A stretch of 64,000 bases of DNA, from positions 64,001-128,000 of the IMG/VR virus record IMGVR_UViG_3300019458_000002. The stretch is one strand, 5' to 3'. The position numbers and the translations under genes were made by a program. This document shows, in pieces, positions 6,655 to 16,396 of the stretch. This DNA is from a virus. The notes beneath the pieces are model-generated. The model ran no database searches. It worked only from the letters and a program-made list of their open reading frames with translations, and was not told the origin of the DNA. Every line of letters begins with the position of its first letter. Within the stretch, counting starts at the first letter, position 1.

Positions 6655-9600
6655 TAGCGACTAGCCGCCCATTTCTTGAAGCTTTCGACAAAGTCCTGGT
6701 CATTTTTAAGCTGGTGATGATGCATTGCAACTGGTTCATGATACCAGTCTAGACCAAAGTTTGCAATGCCTTCTCTAGCGAACTTATCTAAGTGATTAAC
6801 GCGCTCCATAAAGTTGTCGTGAATGTGCTTCTTGCGGTCTGGGTCAGTGACCATGTCTATTCTCTTCTGAAACTCCTTGACAACGTCATCACGAACTGTT
6901 GGCCACCACTTCTCAAGTGTAGGTTTCCAGTCCTCAATTGTTTTGTGAGCATTGGCAACCAACTCCTGGTCATTGCGGGCAGTACGGCTTTGAAGTGGAG
7001 ACAGTTCATTGATTGTTCTATAGCCAGAACCATCGCCTACATAGTTGAAGAAAGAGTCTTCATCTGGAACAGATTCATCAATCTTGTTGTTGTTTCGATA
7101 TTGAAACCCTAGGGCATTATCGATGGCCTTTAGGTCTCCTGTCTTGTTGTGAACAAGAAGATTCCCAGGATGGCGGTCTAAATTGTTGGACAAGAAATCA
7201 AAGGCCGCAATTTTACGAGCCTGCTCCTTCTGATGTGGCTTCCAATAACGCTCACCTAGTCCAAAGTACCGAGCAAATGGCTGATGCTCATCCTCAAAGT
7301 GAATAACGGTAGCTGCAGTTGGATTATCCGATACCATTGGATGTGAAACAGCGAAGCTCTTTTGGTGAAGGTCCCCGATTCCAGCTGCATGATAGAGGGC
7401 CTGGGACGTGCCTTCGCTCCATCCACTTAATGGATGTGTTGCAAAGTTATCTGTATTCCAGTCGCCCTTGTTCAGGTCTTCATGATAGGGCTTCAACATG
7501 AAAGTCTTTTTGTCTTTGTGAAAAAGTGCCTTACTTCCTGTACCGGCATCGAATTCTAGCCTTGGAATCTCGTCTGAAGACTGATGAAAGTCCTTCATAT
7601 ACGATTCCTTCAAAGGAGAAACTGATGCTGGTTCGTATTCACGTTCATGGTCAATGATTTGAGCCCCGTATTTAGCATTTCCGTGCTCAATATGATGAAC
7701 GTCTTCTTTCTTAAGGGCTTTTTCTAATTCTTCGAAGTCGTATTCTTCTTCAAACTTCTTAGCGGTCCCCTCTTGTACAGGCTTGCCCTTGAGCTTTTGA
7801 TTAGTTTCTGTATCTAGGTCACCATATGTCGATGGTTTGAAGCCCCATTCCTTTGGTATGTCCAGGTAAGTCTCTTTGAAGTGTCCTGCGGCATTCTGGG
7901 GAGTGGGCCGGTCTTCTTCTCTTTCATGTCCGAAGCTAATAGGAAGTTTGGTTTCTAGGGTATGAATGTGGATTTTACGATTGTGGTGTCCGGTGTCGCG
8001 AAGATGCTGCAAGAATGCTTCACCAAGAACCTTGTTGCTGTGGTTCTTACCAAATACAATTTCCTTGATTTTCTTCTGATGAGCTTCAGGAGTTGAAGAA
8101 TCATAGTTTGAGTGAGCATCTTTCATCTGGCGCTCCATCTCTGCCTTTTCTTCTGGAGAAAGGGCATCAGGAGTTTTCTTCGCTCTTCTAAGGAATCTAG
8201 CTCGTGCTTCTGTTGCGGCTTTAGTTGCAAGAGGCACGGCATGGTCACTCTGAATTTCGTCTATGAAGATACCATCGCCAGGAGAAACTTGAGGTGCCTC
8301 TGGCACTGGCTTCTTTATTGAAAAGCGCTTTTTGGCTGCAAGAGTTGCATCAAAGGCTGTGGGTATGTGTTTCCGAGCCCATTTAATTAGTGCGTTGGTC
8401 TCTTTAGCCATGGCAGAGCTAGTACCAGAGCGAGCATTCCTTAGTTTAGTGCGATGTGCGTTGAATAGGATTTCGCCCATTTGATGCTCCTCTTCTGGAA
8501 GAGGATTTTCCTTGTGCTTTGCCTTGATAGCATCCCTAAAGTCTTCTGTATCAAGACGTAGGTGATGACGAATAGGCATCAATTTTATGTCTGGAAGATT
8601 TTGGGTAAGAACATCCGCAATGCCAGCATCGTTATTACCTTCTGGTGTATTGGGGGCTGCAATGTGCCCAACCCTAAGGTAATTAATAAAATGAGCAATG
8701 TTTTCTAGATGAATTGGTTCCTTCAGGTTTGTATATGTTCTAGGATAGTCAGCCAGGTTTTGAAGCTCCGCAAACCCACCCCTAATTTTCTCATTATCGG
8801 GAGTGCGTTCAAGATTGTCCAAACGTTCTCGCATCTTAACCTTTTCTGCGTTAGAGTGGTCGTAAAACATACGAACATCCTCTCTAAGCGCCCTAGAAAA
8901 CTTCCTTACCTGCTCTTGGTACACATCGTGTTCACCCTTTGTCTGAGCAGCTTCAGTAGGTTCTGTGTATCGAACCCAGCCCACGGCACTTGGGGTAATG
9001 GGATGGCCAGAAAAATGCTCTTGAAGTCTACGGAAGGTGTCATAGACACCAGCTTCTTTCATCTTCTTGATGTGCTCGTCATTTACACTGACCTGGAACA
9101 CCTTGGAGGTGGCATCTGAGTGGCGCTGTACGCCTCCCCAGCTTCCAAAACTAACATTGTACTTTGTGGATGGAGCCGCATCAATGGCCTCCTGAAGTTT
9201 AGCAGCTGAGATATTACCGTTCTTGGTTCTTGCAAAGCCAACCTGCTGAAGCAATGGCTGCATTTCTGGTGGAAATGACTTTGGAGCCGCATCTTCAGCA
9301 CCTGTGCTAAGGACATGGTCTCTTAGACGTCGAAGTCTGGCTGTTCCCATTTTTACATTCACAGACTGTGTATGCGCAATATCGGGGAAATGATGTTTAG
9401 CTATAGCATCCAGTTGTTTCTTATGCTCTGAATTAACCTTGCTATGAATGTAGGCAAGGTGCTCGTGACTTAAGTTTTTGGCGCCCTGGGCAAACTCTAT
9501 CAACATATTTCCCTTAGACCATTCAGTCGCTGTGGGGTGTTCAACAACACCCTTAAGGTATCTTGCAATCTCTTCTGATGGTGCATCTACGCGCTGAAGA

Positions 9601-12503
9601 AACTGCCCTTTAACATGAGGAGTTAGTTTAGGGCTGTCTACAATTGCCTTATGCTGCTCCGGGGATAGAGCGACCTTTTCGTTAATAGCAATCTGCTCAG
9701 CAAGCTCTGGCATATTTAAGGCTTCGTTTACAACTCCAGGGGATAGTTTTGCCTTATTAAAAAAACCACTCATTTTGCGGGCAATGGTATACTCAGTGGC
9801 ATTTGATAGGTCTGGACGAGAATTAGCGGTGTTCAATAGAGAATGAATGCCATTCATTGTGTTTTCGCTTAGCTCTATATTCGCTCTATTAAGTGCCGAA
9901 CCAAGGGCTCTGATAGAATTAAAAAACTGGTTTTCTGGAAGTTCTAGGTCATCAGGTGTCTTTGAATTGTTGATGGCTACAATTGCCTTTGAAATGAGAC
10001 CATTGGTGTGTCTCTCAATTTGTTCCGGGTTTGCATGCTTAGAAAAGTATGAAAATAGAGGTGTGCCCACGGTTGCGTCTGTCACGTAAGCAGGTAAGTC
10101 TTTTACATCACTTAGGTCATCGGCGAGGCTTGTTCCATTTGGGTCTTTAACCATGGCCTCTACCAATGGTCTAAAATCTTCATCTTGAAATAGCTCTCTA
10201 CGATGTAGAAAGCTTGATAGAGCCATGGGGTCTTTGCTAGCAAGCAACTTTATGTGACCGTTGTTAAGGGCAGGGACCTTAGAAAGATTTTCTAATACGG
10301 AGTGTCTGGTGAATTTTGGTACGCTGTTGATAAATCCGGTAATGGTATCAGCATCAAGAGTCGCCATTGCGTTTGTATCGCCGGTCCTTCTTAAGAACTG
10401 TTCCTTTACAATTTCACTTACAGGACCCGTGAATATGTGATGGGTAATGTCCTTGTTCAGAAAGCCCAGTCTGCCTAATCCAATCATGAGCTTCTCTGCC
10501 ATGTAAGAATCGTCCCTAGACGATACTTTGTTCAGCATTGTCTTTATTGTATCGTTGTCCAAAGGAGGGTGAACCCAAGGATTTTTAGCTTTTTCTTCCT
10601 CTGAATATTCTTTGTAATATTCAAAGTCCCGGCCTAAAGTCAGCAATTTATTAGACACATATCCGGGGTCTGCGTGCTCAGCCAAGCGCTTCCACATTTC
10701 TGCAGATGGCCTTGTGGTGTCACTGGCCACATACTGATTCATAATATTCCTATTGAACCTATCTACGGGATTTGCAACATATCTATCTATGGCCTTATCA
10801 ATAAGTTCTTCTGGCAGCTTTGGGTTAGCTATCAGGGCATTTAAGGTTTCTGAAGTATATGTTCCATTTGCCTCGTCTTTTGCAGCAACATCAGCGAAGA
10901 CCTTTGCTAGTTCTGAAGGAGGGAAGTGCTCGCTGGAGATTAGTTTTCTGTGAATCAGGTCAGCGGCTACCGGATTTTTAATCTGCATACCCTTTTCAAA
11001 GTATGCCTTCTTCAAGAACTCTGGGTCCTTTATTCCATCAATAAGGGCAGTGGCAAATTGAACGCGGTCATCTGCGTGACCCTTAGACTTGAACTTCCTT
11101 AGTTCATGAACATACATCTCTTTCTTCACCGGCTCCGAGACATGTTTTGCCAAAAAGGTTAAGGCATTGCTCTTTGGTCCCCATCCATTTTCATTAAAAT
11201 ACACATCTAGCTTGGATAGAGTCGAGGTTGGCTGCACATTCTCTAGATATGCGTCGTTTTTATAGTAGTCATTGTAGATTTCGTCAGCAAGTCCTGAGGT
11301 AAAGCCATCTCTTAGCCTGTTGATAGTCTCATCAGAGAAATTATAGCTTGAGGTAATTTCTTTTCTAATAACTTGGAATTTCATTCCATTGAAGAACGCC
11401 CTCTTCTCTGGTTCAGGTAATGCCATTGCTTCCCTAAATGCCATTTTGATGTCAAACTTAGGATGCAAAACAGCCTGCTTCCAAAGTGGGTTATAGTAGT
11501 CATCGTTATTGGGGTTGGTAACAAATGCCCAAGCCAGGTGCTTTGGAGTAACGCTATCTAGCTTTAAGGCAGCGGCACGTTCATTGTAATCGGGATGTTT
11601 TAGTAGTCTCCAAACTTCATCGTTCTCAGGGTCTTGATTGGTTTGGGTCTCTCCCTCTTCCTTCATCAAGTCATCAAATGCGTCCCAATCTGCTTCAAAC
11701 TTTTTGATGGCTGCTGGCTGAAGCTCGTAGGCGTCAACATGTGTAGTATCAGAACCTAGTGCTGCATGATAGCGATGGTTACCATCGACTACTCTCCAGC
11801 CTCGGCCTTCTTTGGCAACTAGAACTGGAGGAGGTCTATCTCCTGCACGATACATGCGCTTATAAACATCAAGTCTGTGCTCGTTGATTGGAGCATTTGA
11901 TGGACTCAAGGCATGCAACGGAATTTTCTTGGGTACAAATCTGGATACATCACCGTCTGTGAAATAATTGGCTGTGGCCTGCAGAAATCTCTTGTCGTAA
12001 TCTGCCCGGTCTTTGTGCTTAAATGATGGAATACGGAGTCCATCCTTGGCTCTAAAGTATTTCTCCGTATGGTCTGACTTCAGTAACTCTTCTACGGTTT
12101 CCTCAGACTTCTGAATATCAAATACCTGAGTAACCAGGTTATCTTCTTCGTCCTCTGGCCCATGGAGCTTGTTGGCTACGTTCTTTGGAAGCCCATTGGA
12201 CACGTCCACAAATTTCCATTCACTGCATTCCTGGTCAGGGTCATTATCTGAGTGAGGCACACCCCTCACATATGCGGTGTATGCATACACCAACATGTCG
12301 TCAATCTCATGGACCTTCAGGAATGAAAGCGAGATTGGACGTAAGCCCGTTTCCTCTAAAAGCTCACGCTTGGCCCCTACTGCTGGGTCTTCGCCTTCTT
12401 CAAGGTGGCCGCCTGGTAGCGTCCACTTCTTGTTATCATTGCGCTTGCCTAGAAGTAGTCCGCCTTCGGCGTCATAGGCCATTATTAGACTTACGGACTT
12501 CAT
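6654..12503 (-). CDS. Giant polyvalent protein: Nudix, ParB-like, helical region, kinase-like domain
   Basis: A 1949-residue multidomain protein. Residues 1-125 are a Nudix hydrolase with a perfect Nudix box (G32 to L54, ending RELLEETGL). Around 190-260 is a ParB-like segment centred on [13 protein letters not shown] (about 242). A long helical region of repeated armadillo/HEAT-like character follows to about 1080. Near 1118 is [11 protein letters not shown] and near 1412 [12 protein letters not shown], motifs I associate with phage multidomain 'polyvalent' proteins. The C-terminus (about 1660-1850) is a kinase-like domain with [17 protein letters not shown] and AIDNALGF. Polyvalent proteins are thought to be delivered with phage DNA to counter host defences. 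Its place between connector and kinase genes fits virion packaging (inference). Confidence 0.8.
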   Translation of the reverse strand: MKSVSLIMAYDAEGGLLLGKRNDNKKWTLPGGHLEEGEDPAVGAKRELLEETGLRPISLSFLKVHEIDDMLVYAYTAYVRGVPHSDNDPDQECSEWKFVDVSNGLPKNVANKLHGPEDEEDNLVTQVFDIQKSEETVEELLKSDHTEKYFRAKDGLRIPSFKHKDRADYDKRFLQATANYFTDGDVSRFVPKKIPLHALSPSNAPINEHRLDVYKRMYRAGDRPPPVLVAKEGRGWRVVDGNHRYHAALGSDTTHVDAYELQPAAIKKFEADWDAFDDLMKEEGETQTNQDPENDEVWRLLKHPDYNERAAALKLDSVTPKHLAWAFVTNPNNDDYYNPLWKQAVLHPKFDIKMAFREAMALPEPEKRAFFNGMKFQVIRKEITSSYNFSDETINRLRDGFTSGLADEIYNDYYKNDAYLENVQPTSTLSKLDVYFNENGWGPKSNALTFLAKHVSEPVKKEMYVHELRKFKSKGHADDRVQFATALIDGIKDPEFLKKAYFEKGMQIKNPVAADLIHRKLISSEHFPPSELAKVFADVAAKDEANGTYTSETLNALIANPKLPEELIDKAIDRYVANPVDRFNRNIMNQYVASDTTRPSAEMWKRLAEHADPGYVSNKLLTLGRDFEYYKEYSEEEKAKNPWVHPPLDNDTIKTMLNKVSSRDDSYMAEKLMIGLGRLGFLNKDITHHIFTGPVSEIVKEQFLRRTGDTNAMATLDADTITGFINSVPKFTRHSVLENLSKVPALNNGHIKLLASKDPMALSSFLHRRELFQDEDFRPLVEAMVKDPNGTSLADDLSDVKDLPAYVTDATVGTPLFSYFSKHANPEQIERHTNGLISKAIVAINNSKTPDDLELPENQFFNSIRALGSALNRANIELSENTMNGIHSLLNTANSRPDLSNATEYTIARKMSGFFNKAKLSPGVVNEALNMPELAEQIAINEKVALSPEQHKAIVDSPKLTPHVKGQFLQRVDAPSEEIARYLKGVVEHPTATEWSKGNMLIEFAQGAKNLSHEHLAYIHSKVNSEHKKQLDAIAKHHFPDIAHTQSVNVKMGTARLRRLRDHVLSTGAEDAAPKSFPPEMQPLLQQVGFARTKNGNISAAKLQEAIDAAPSTKYNVSFGSWGGVQRHSDATSKVFQVSVNDEHIKKMKEAGVYDTFRRLQEHFSGHPITPSAVGWVRYTEPTEAAQTKGEHDVYQEQVRKFSRALREDVRMFYDHSNAEKVKMRERLDNLERTPDNEKIRGGFAELQNLADYPRTYTNLKEPIHLENIAHFINYLRVGHIAAPNTPEGNNDAGIADVLTQNLPDIKLMPIRHHLRLDTEDFRDAIKAKHKENPLPEEEHQMGEILFNAHRTKLRNARSGTSSAMAKETNALIKWARKHIPTAFDATLAAKKRFSIKKPVPEAPQVSPGDGIFIDEIQSDHAVPLATKAATEARARFLRRAKKTPDALSPEEKAEMERQMKDAHSNYDSSTPEAHQKKIKEIVFGKNHSNKVLGEAFLQHLRDTGHHNRKIHIHTLETKLPISFGHEREEDRPTPQNAAGHFKETYLDIPKEWGFKPSTYGDLDTETNQKLKGKPVQEGTAKKFEEEYDFEELEKALKKEDVHHIEHGNAKYGAQIIDHEREYEPASVSPLKESYMKDFHQSSDEIPRLEFDAGTGSKALFHKDKKTFMLKPYHEDLNKGDWNTDNFATHPLSGWSEGTSQALYHAAGIGDLHQKSFAVSHPMVSDNPTAATVIHFEDEHQPFARYFGLGERYWKPHQKEQARKIAAFDFLSNNLDRHPGNLLVHNKTGDLKAIDNALGFQYRNNNKIDESVPDEDSFFNYVGDGSGYRTINELSPLQSRTARNDQELVANAHKTIEDWKPTLEKWWPTVRDDVVKEFQKRIDMVTDPDRKKHIHDNFMERVNHLDKFAREGIANFGLDWYHEPVAMHHHQLKNDQDFVESFKKWAASR

Positions 12504-12510
12504 ATCCTGT

Positions 12511-12517
12511 AAGATTA
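12511..12517 (-). promoter_or_regulatory. Variant of CAATCTT element (TAATCTT)
   Basis: Minus-strand CTAATCTT lies 7 nt before the ATG of the giant gene, followed by ACAGGAT, which gives an AGGA ribosome site. It is one base off the recurring CAATCTT element. It could be chance. Confidence 0.25.
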
Positions 12518-12524
12518 GGCCCGG

Positions 12525-13385
12525 TTAGAGGTTGCCTACTATGATTCCGGCGCCGTACAAAGCCTTTAGCTTGGCTACAAGGCGTTTTCTTTTCTCGCCT
12601 AGCTCACCTAGCCGAACAGCAAATATATTGGGTCCTGGCGTAGATACGCTCTGGGAAACACCATCTAGACTCAGAGATGCACCCTGGTTCTGAGCAAAGG
12701 TGGCAGCTAGGCTGGAAAGCACTTCCATTGCCGCAATTGTACCAATAAGCTCATTGAGAACCGTCGGTATCTTTCCGTCTTTGAAACCAGCTGTGTATTC
12801 AATCTTCCAGAATGCCGGAATCCAGTGCATGTAACCAAAGATGGCCAAGAACAAAGCCCCTCCTGCAGCGCTCTGTGTAGATACGACAGTACCTCCGCTG
12901 CTAAGGGCTAGTGTAAGAGGAATGATATTAATTTGTCCGTACTGAAGATATCCGCCTTCAATCCATTCCGTAGGCACCATGTATACATCAATGTCATTGG
13001 CGGGTGTGACTTTGATACCTTCTACAGACGTAACAGGGCGCTGTCGTGTACGAAAATATCCTAAACTCTCATACTCAGCCTTATCAAAAGGATGTCGTTC
13101 AATGAATTTGGTTGGAGTAATAATCAATCCAGTTTCAAGCTCTGCAAGAGCTACTGAACGATTTATGAACTCGCGGAGTAAATCATCTGTCAACACATCT
13201 TGCTTACCAGTGAATGGGTTTCTAAGTACAGAGACTAGTGGAATCCCGAAAAGATGGAATGCACGAAGCTGTGCTGGTCCAAGAATTGGCTCTAGACGTT
13301 GCCAGCTGCCCTCGGTTTCACCAATTTGGTAAGTTTCACCTAATGCATTACGGGGCTTGCCTGTAGGAAAGAATTCATCAGCCAT
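12525..13385 (-). CDS. Putative head-tail connector or head completion protein
   Basis: A 286-residue protein with no transmembrane signal apart from one hydrophobic stretch (GGALFLAIFGYMHWIPAFW). The central motif ERHPFDKAEYESLGYFRTRQ and the later helical C-terminus (GELGEKRKRLVAKLKALYG) resemble proteins encoded between portal/capsid and tail genes in large phages. It sits downstream of the capsid block and overlaps the neighbouring 13385-13780 gene by one base. The connector role rests on position and general sequence character, so it is tentative. Confidence 0.6.
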   Translation of the reverse strand: MADEFFPTGKPRNALGETYQIGETEGSWQRLEPILGPAQLRAFHLFGIPLVSVLRNPFTGKQDVLTDDLLREFINRSVALAELETGLIITPTKFIERHPFDKAEYESLGYFRTRQRPVTSVEGIKVTPANDIDVYMVPTEWIEGGYLQYGQINIIPLTLALSSGGTVVSTQSAAGGALFLAIFGYMHWIPAFWKIEYTAGFKDGKIPTVLNELIGTIAAMEVLSSLAATFAQNQGASLSLDGVSQSVSTPGPNIFAVRLGELGEKRKRLVAKLKALYGAGIIVGNL

Positions 13386-13780
13386 TAGCAGATTCTCAGG
13401 CCAGCGTTAATGGTTGCAGTAAGAACTACTCCATTGGGCTGTGAAAGTGTAAGTCCAAGAGTAACTGTTCCATCAAGTGGGTCAGTGCCAAAGATGGGCA
13501 CGCTCCAGATTGAAGTATCCTCTGTAAAGGCCATGGCAGCAGGACGTATGATTTTCTTGCTGTCTTCTACGTTAACCATCTGCAGGATAAGGGTAGAGCC
13601 AACAGGTGGGCAATAGCGGCGTCCAGCTGGGTTGAAACCGTTGATTGCTAGCTCTAGCGAACGGTCTATAAGCTGAAAGTAAATGGTCTGGACTGTGCCC
13701 TTGTTGAATTCAATACTCGTGGTATATTCGAATGAATTGACGCCGTTAACGTCATTTAGAAATCTGGCTGAGAGTAGCAA
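13385..13780 (-). CDS. Beta-rich probable structural protein (TTG start)
   Basis: A 131-residue protein that starts with TTG at 13778-13780, preceded by AAGAGG with an 8-nt spacing, so translation starts there rather than at a later ATG. The composition is typical of a beta-sandwich virion protein (FEYTTSIEFNKGTVQTIYFQL, TVTLGLTLSQPNGVVLTATI). A CAATCTT element lies upstream at 13801-13807. No family is recognised. A head or neck protein is likely from context. Confidence 0.65.
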   Translation of the reverse strand: MLLSARFLNDVNGVNSFEYTTSIEFNKGTVQTIYFQLIDRSLELAINGFNPAGRRYCPPVGSTLILQMVNVEDSKKIIRPAAMAFTEDTSIWSVPIFGTDPLDGTVTLGLTLSQPNGVVLTATINAGLRIC

Positions 13781-13800
13781 TTTGGGAACCTCTTATTCCC

Positions 13801-13807
13801 AAGATTG
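13801..13807 (-). promoter_or_regulatory. CAATCTT element before 13385-13780
   Basis: Minus-strand GTCACAATCTTGGG, about 20 nt upstream of the TTG start and just upstream of its ribosome site. It is one of five exact copies placed before minus-strand genes. Confidence 0.45.
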
Positions 13808-13811
13808 TGAC

Positions 13812-14093
13812 TTAAACTGGTCCGATTGCCTCAGCAATAGCCTTCTCAAGGAGGTCTCTGTCACGGTCACTGAAGGCATCTTTGTCCTCAGTTTCCGACT
13901 TGAAAGCCATTATCTCTCCCGCAAAATTCAATTCACCACGTCCCAAAACATGCTCTTTAGTACGGGCTCTATCAAGTTGCTTTGAAACGATTACACGAAT
14001 CCCTATGCCCTTATTTCCCCTAGCTAGGGAAAGAATAGCATGCAGAGTATAATCATTGTGATGAACAGACACACACTTAATGTGAAGGGCCAT
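13812..14093 (-). CDS. Small hypothetical protein
   Basis: A 93-residue protein beginning MALHIKCVSVHHND. The N-terminal half is beta-like and the C-terminal half is acidic and helical (DAFSDRDRDLLEKAIAEAI). No known motif. It abuts the 14094-14333 gene with no gap, so they are co-translated. It belongs to a block of small genes between capsid and connector. Confidence 0.65.
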   Translation of the reverse strand: MALHIKCVSVHHNDYTLHAILSLARGNKGIGIRVIVSKQLDRARTKEHVLGRGELNFAGEIMAFKSETEDKDAFSDRDRDLLEKAIAEAIGPV

Positions 14094-14333
14094 TTATTCC
14101 TTTGCATCATTGGTTTGAAATCCCACGTCAATATCTTCTGTCACGGGAAAGTTCTCCGTTAGAAAGTCCATAACACATACCGGGCATATTGGGCCAGTCT
14201 TAATTTGAGGACTAAGCCCTAGTGAAAATGGGTGAGTGGCCAACTGCACATGGCCCTTAGCACACTTGAAGCGTTTACCGCCAAGAATCGGAATGCTATT
14301 TGGGTCAATACCTTGTAAGTTTTTAGGGTCCAT
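14094..14333 (-). CDS. Small CxxC/Cys-His protein
   Basis: A 79-residue soluble protein with FKCAKGHVQLATH and a later PICPVC. Together they form a likely zinc-ribbon (C-x3-H ... C-x2-C). It overlaps the upstream membrane-protein gene by 11 nt. The role is unknown. Zinc-ribbon mini-proteins in phages often bind nucleic acid or partner proteins. Confidence 0.6.
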   Translation of the reverse strand: MDPKNLQGIDPNSIPILGGKRFKCAKGHVQLATHPFSLGLSPQIKTGPICPVCVMDFLTENFPVTEDIDVGFQTNDAKE

Positions 14334-14592
14334 CGTCCTTCTTCTCTTCCTTGCCCACTAGCTTGAGCCAATCTTCTTTGCGCTTGCGCTGCTTCTCCTC
14401 AGGAGATGGCTCTTCAAGAGCCGCCAAACGCTTAGAATTGATGTAGGCACTGAATCCGAAGATGCCTGCACAAATCAGGAATACGGCCTGGTGAGGCACA
14501 AACAAAAAGAAAAATGCAAGGTCAGCGACACAGCAAACCGCATTGAAGTAAAACAGGCCGTTGTAAAGTCTTTTTTGATTATGCTTTTCCAA
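14323..14592 (-). CDS. Small membrane protein with charged tail
   Basis: An 89-residue protein. A hydrophobic stretch from about residue 12 to 50 (FYFNAVCCVADLAFFFLFVP, then AVFLICAGIFGFSAYI) fits two membrane helices joined by a short PHQ turn. A strongly charged Lys/Glu-rich tail follows. Overlaps with both neighbours mark tight translational coupling. The function is unknown. A lysis or membrane-remodelling role is possible but unsupported. Confidence 0.6.
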   Translation of the reverse strand: MEKHNQKRLYNGLFYFNAVCCVADLAFFFLFVPHQAVFLICAGIFGFSAYINSKRLAALEEPSPEEKQRKRKEDWLKLVGKEEKKDDGP

Positions 14593-14923
14593 TTTTGTTT
14601 GCTCCTAACATGACTCTATACATTACCTCGTCTTCCAAGTCCTCATTGATGCGAACTTTCTTACAATCCACTAGCTCCTGAGTAAGAAACAAGACCTTTT
14701 CTCTGTAAGAAGGGTCATCACGCAGATGCTCTTCCTGGTTTTTCAAGTAATAATCAGCAGGTACGCTTGATAATAAACCAACTGCATTATCCATAAGACC
14801 TAAGATAGCGTAATCAGCCGCAAATCCGACAGTCATCTTGAAATAAGCTAATTCGTCAATCTTACCTTGCTTAAAAAGACTCCTAACTATTTGATAGCAC
14901 TCCTGAACATCATCCTGCGTCAT
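14579..14923 (-). CDS. Helical hypothetical protein
   Basis: A 114-residue, mainly helical soluble protein starting MTQDDVQECYQIVRSLFKQG. No signature motif. It overlaps the upstream gene by 14 nt and the downstream gene by 14 nt, within a run of five overlapping small genes downstream of the promoter at 15560-15588. Confidence 0.65.
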   Translation of the reverse strand: MTQDDVQECYQIVRSLFKQGKIDELAYFKMTVGFAADYAILGLMDNAVGLLSSVPADYYLKNQEEHLRDDPSYREKVLFLTQELVDCKKVRINEDLEDEVMYRVMLGANKIGKA

Positions 14924-15140
14924 CGTCGTAACTGTCTTGCCATGCTCTTTCTACAGTTGCATCCCTATCAGGCATTTCATTGTCCAATAACTTGTCCAAG
15001 GCTTGACTGAAATAGGAAGCCGGTGTACCATTGTGGATGCACCACTCTATATTAGATAATAGCCCATGAACCTCTTCAGCCGTGAAAGACTGTTGCGATT
15101 CTATCAAGTTAACCAAAGATTCTTCGTCTAGAATCCCCAT
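14910..15140 (-). CDS. Small acidic helical protein
   Basis: A 76-residue acidic protein (MGILDEESLVNLIESQQSFT...), predominantly helical, with no recognised family. It is second in the operon, three bases after the stop of the 15144-15539 gene. Confidence 0.6.
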   Translation of the reverse strand: MGILDEESLVNLIESQQSFTAEEVHGLLSNIEWCIHNGTPASYFSQALDKLLDNEMPDRDATVERAWQDSYDDDAG

Positions 15141-15143
15141 AAA

Positions 15144-15539
15144 TTAATTTACGGGGTCCTTCTTTGGAATCTTATCAAAGAGCTTTTCAAGCTCGTTTTC
15201 CTGAACCTCAGGAGCAGCCTTCGACAGCTTCTCCATAAGCTCTTCCTTATTCAGCTTTGGGTTAATCTTGATGGCTTCGTCAATGACAGCACTTAGAAAG
15301 TCTGGGTCATTGCCCAAGGCAGGCATATTTGCCAAACCCGTCAGCATGCGCTCGTAAGACTCGCAGACAAGCCCTAGAACACTTGACAAGCGTCCTCCAG
15401 ATAGTGCGCAAGCTTCACCGGCTGCAATAGAAAGCACGACTGGTGCCATCTGTACGTTTCCCTCACAAATAATCAAAATTTCCTTCATGAGCCTGTCAAC
15501 AAGGCCATTCACCCTCTTAAACTCTTCATCGGTAATCAT
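15144..15539 (-). CDS. Helical hypothetical protein, first gene of operon
   Basis: A 131-residue protein. It has a hydrophobic helical centre (VVLSIAAGEACALSGGRLSSVLGLVC) and a charged C-terminal helix. AAGGAG lies upstream of the ATG, and a sigma-70-like promoter with 17-nt spacing is at 15560-15588 on the minus strand. It heads the 13812-15539 block. Function unknown. Confidence 0.7.
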   Translation of the reverse strand: MITDEEFKRVNGLVDRLMKEILIICEGNVQMAPVVLSIAAGEACALSGGRLSSVLGLVCESYERMLTGLANMPALGNDPDFLSAVIDEAIKINPKLNKEELMEKLSKAAPEVQENELEKLFDKIPKKDPVN

Positions 15540-15559
15540 ATATTAACTCCTTGGAACAG

Positions 15560-15588
15560 AGTATAGTCTAAAATGACTCAAAGGTCAA
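15560..15588 (-). promoter_or_regulatory. Sigma-70-type promoter for the 13812-15539 operon
   Basis: On the minus strand: TTGACC (15583-15588), a 17-nt spacer, TATACT (15560-15565). It gives a leader of about 14 nt that includes AAGGAG. The -35 box overlaps the stop codon of the 15585-15743 gene. Confidence 0.6.
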
Positions 15589-15743
15589 GGCTTGACACGA
15601 ATTGCCATCTTGCGCACCTTCTCATCAAACCAATCCTGATGCATCTTGTCACACGGTCTGCATCTGTTGTATTCCAAACCAAACTCACCCGCCCAAGGTA
15701 TAAACGGGTAAAGGCAATCCTTACACAATGGGAAATACTTCAT
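15585..15743 (-). CDS. Small zinc-finger-like protein
   Basis: A 52-residue frame with ATG at 15741-15743 and TGA at 15585-15587. The product MKYFPLCKDCLYPFIP... continues with NRCRPCDKMHQDWF, giving two CxxC pairs 18 residues apart (C7-x2-C10 and C28-x2-C31), a classic treble-clef or zinc-ribbon spacing. The reading frame is open in the direction of the surrounding minus-strand operon and leaves no gap before its promoter. Function unknown. Confidence 0.6.
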   Translation of the reverse strand: MKYFPLCKDCLYPFIPWAGEFGLEYNRCRPCDKMHQDWFDEKVRKMAIRVKP

Positions 15744-15792
15744 TGCCTGAAGCTCTCATGAAGAAGTGGAGTAGTCAAGCTAAATAAAACAG

Positions 15793-15821
15793 TTGACCAT
15801 TGGTAATTAGGGTGTTATGTT
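15793..15821 (+). promoter_or_regulatory. Leaderless promoter, copy 1 of a near-repeat
   Basis: TTGACC (15793-15798), 17-nt spacer, TATGTT (15816-15821), six bases, ATG. The stretch from the distal spacer to the ATG (TTAGGGTGTTATGTTTTACT plus CATG) is identical to that at 16048-16070, so one promoter was probably copied from the other. Confidence 0.65.
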
Positions 15822-15827
15822 TTACTC

Positions 15828-16031
15828 ATGAAACGGAAAGATTTTGTTAAGGAAATTAACAGCATCAATGACAGACTGCGAGAACTGGCACATAAGGCAT
15901 CTGAGGTCAGGACGCCATCAAAGAGAAAGATGTATGATGTCATTGGTGTCCAGTTTTTCATTGCAGAGGCAAATGCTTACTTAGACATTGCTGTGTCTAA
16001 GGCCGTCTCCAACAAAAAGAGCCAAAAATAG
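15828..16031 (+). CDS. Small basic helical protein
   Basis: A 67-residue Lys/Arg-rich protein, MKRKDFVKEINSINDRLREL..., probably two helices. There is no ribosome site, and the promoter places the transcription start on the ATG. It is an isolated plus-strand gene inside the minus-strand structural block. The basic character suggests nucleic acid or partner binding, but the role is unknown. Confidence 0.7.
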   Translation: MKRKDFVKEINSINDRLRELAHKASEVRTPSKRKMYDVIGVQFFIAEANAYLDIAVSKAVSNKKSQK

Positions 16032-16032
16032 T

Positions 16033-16061
16033 TTGACTATCTAGAATTAGGGTGTTATGTT
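16033..16061 (+). promoter_or_regulatory. Leaderless promoter, copy 2 of a near-repeat
   Basis: TTGACT (16033-16038), 17-nt spacer, TATGTT (16056-16061), six bases, ATG at 16068. It starts two bases after the preceding stop codon. Confidence 0.65.
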
Positions 16062-16067
16062 TTACTC

Positions 16068-16319
16068 ATGAACAGCGACATTTTCTTTGGTAATGCCCGT
16101 CGATGTGCTCGTCATCCTCACATCAAGACCAGCAGTGACGATGGAATGTTTGACACGGCTGGCTGTGAGGTTTGTGAGTCTGAATCAGATGCTTTTTACG
16201 AAAAAGAGCGTTGGGATGCCATGAGTCAAAATGAGCGAGATTCTGTTAATGCACTCCTTGCGAAGTATGAGTCTGAGCGTAAGGCCCGAGAGACCTCTGA
16301 CCCAGACATCTTGTTTTAA
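16068..16319 (+). CDS. Small Cys/His-containing protein
   Basis: An 83-residue protein. The N-terminal half has RRCARHPH and GCEVCESE, a plausible zinc site. The second half is charged and helical (ERWDAMSQNERDSVNALLAKYESER). It has its own leaderless promoter. It converges on the capsid gene, with a terminator hairpin between the two. Function unknown. Confidence 0.7.
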   Translation: MNSDIFFGNARRCARHPHIKTSSDDGMFDTAGCEVCESESDAFYEKERWDAMSQNERDSVNALLAKYESERKARETSDPDILF

Positions 16320-16331
16320 CCACAAAAGCAA

Positions 16332-16361
16332 AAAGGCCAAATCCTTTCGGAAATGGCCTTT
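16332..16361 (-). terminator. Rho-independent terminator of the capsid operon
   Basis: Arms AAAGGCCA (16332-16339) and TGGCCTTT (16354-16361), with an inner TCC-GAAA-GGA (minus-strand reading) that gives a GNRA tetraloop. On the minus strand the hairpin is followed by TTTTTGCTTTT, so it ends capsid-operon transcripts. On the plus strand the T tract is weak. Confidence 0.75.
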
Positions 16362-16396
16362 AAGTTAAGCTAGAAGCTTAAATGCTAACTACTGCA

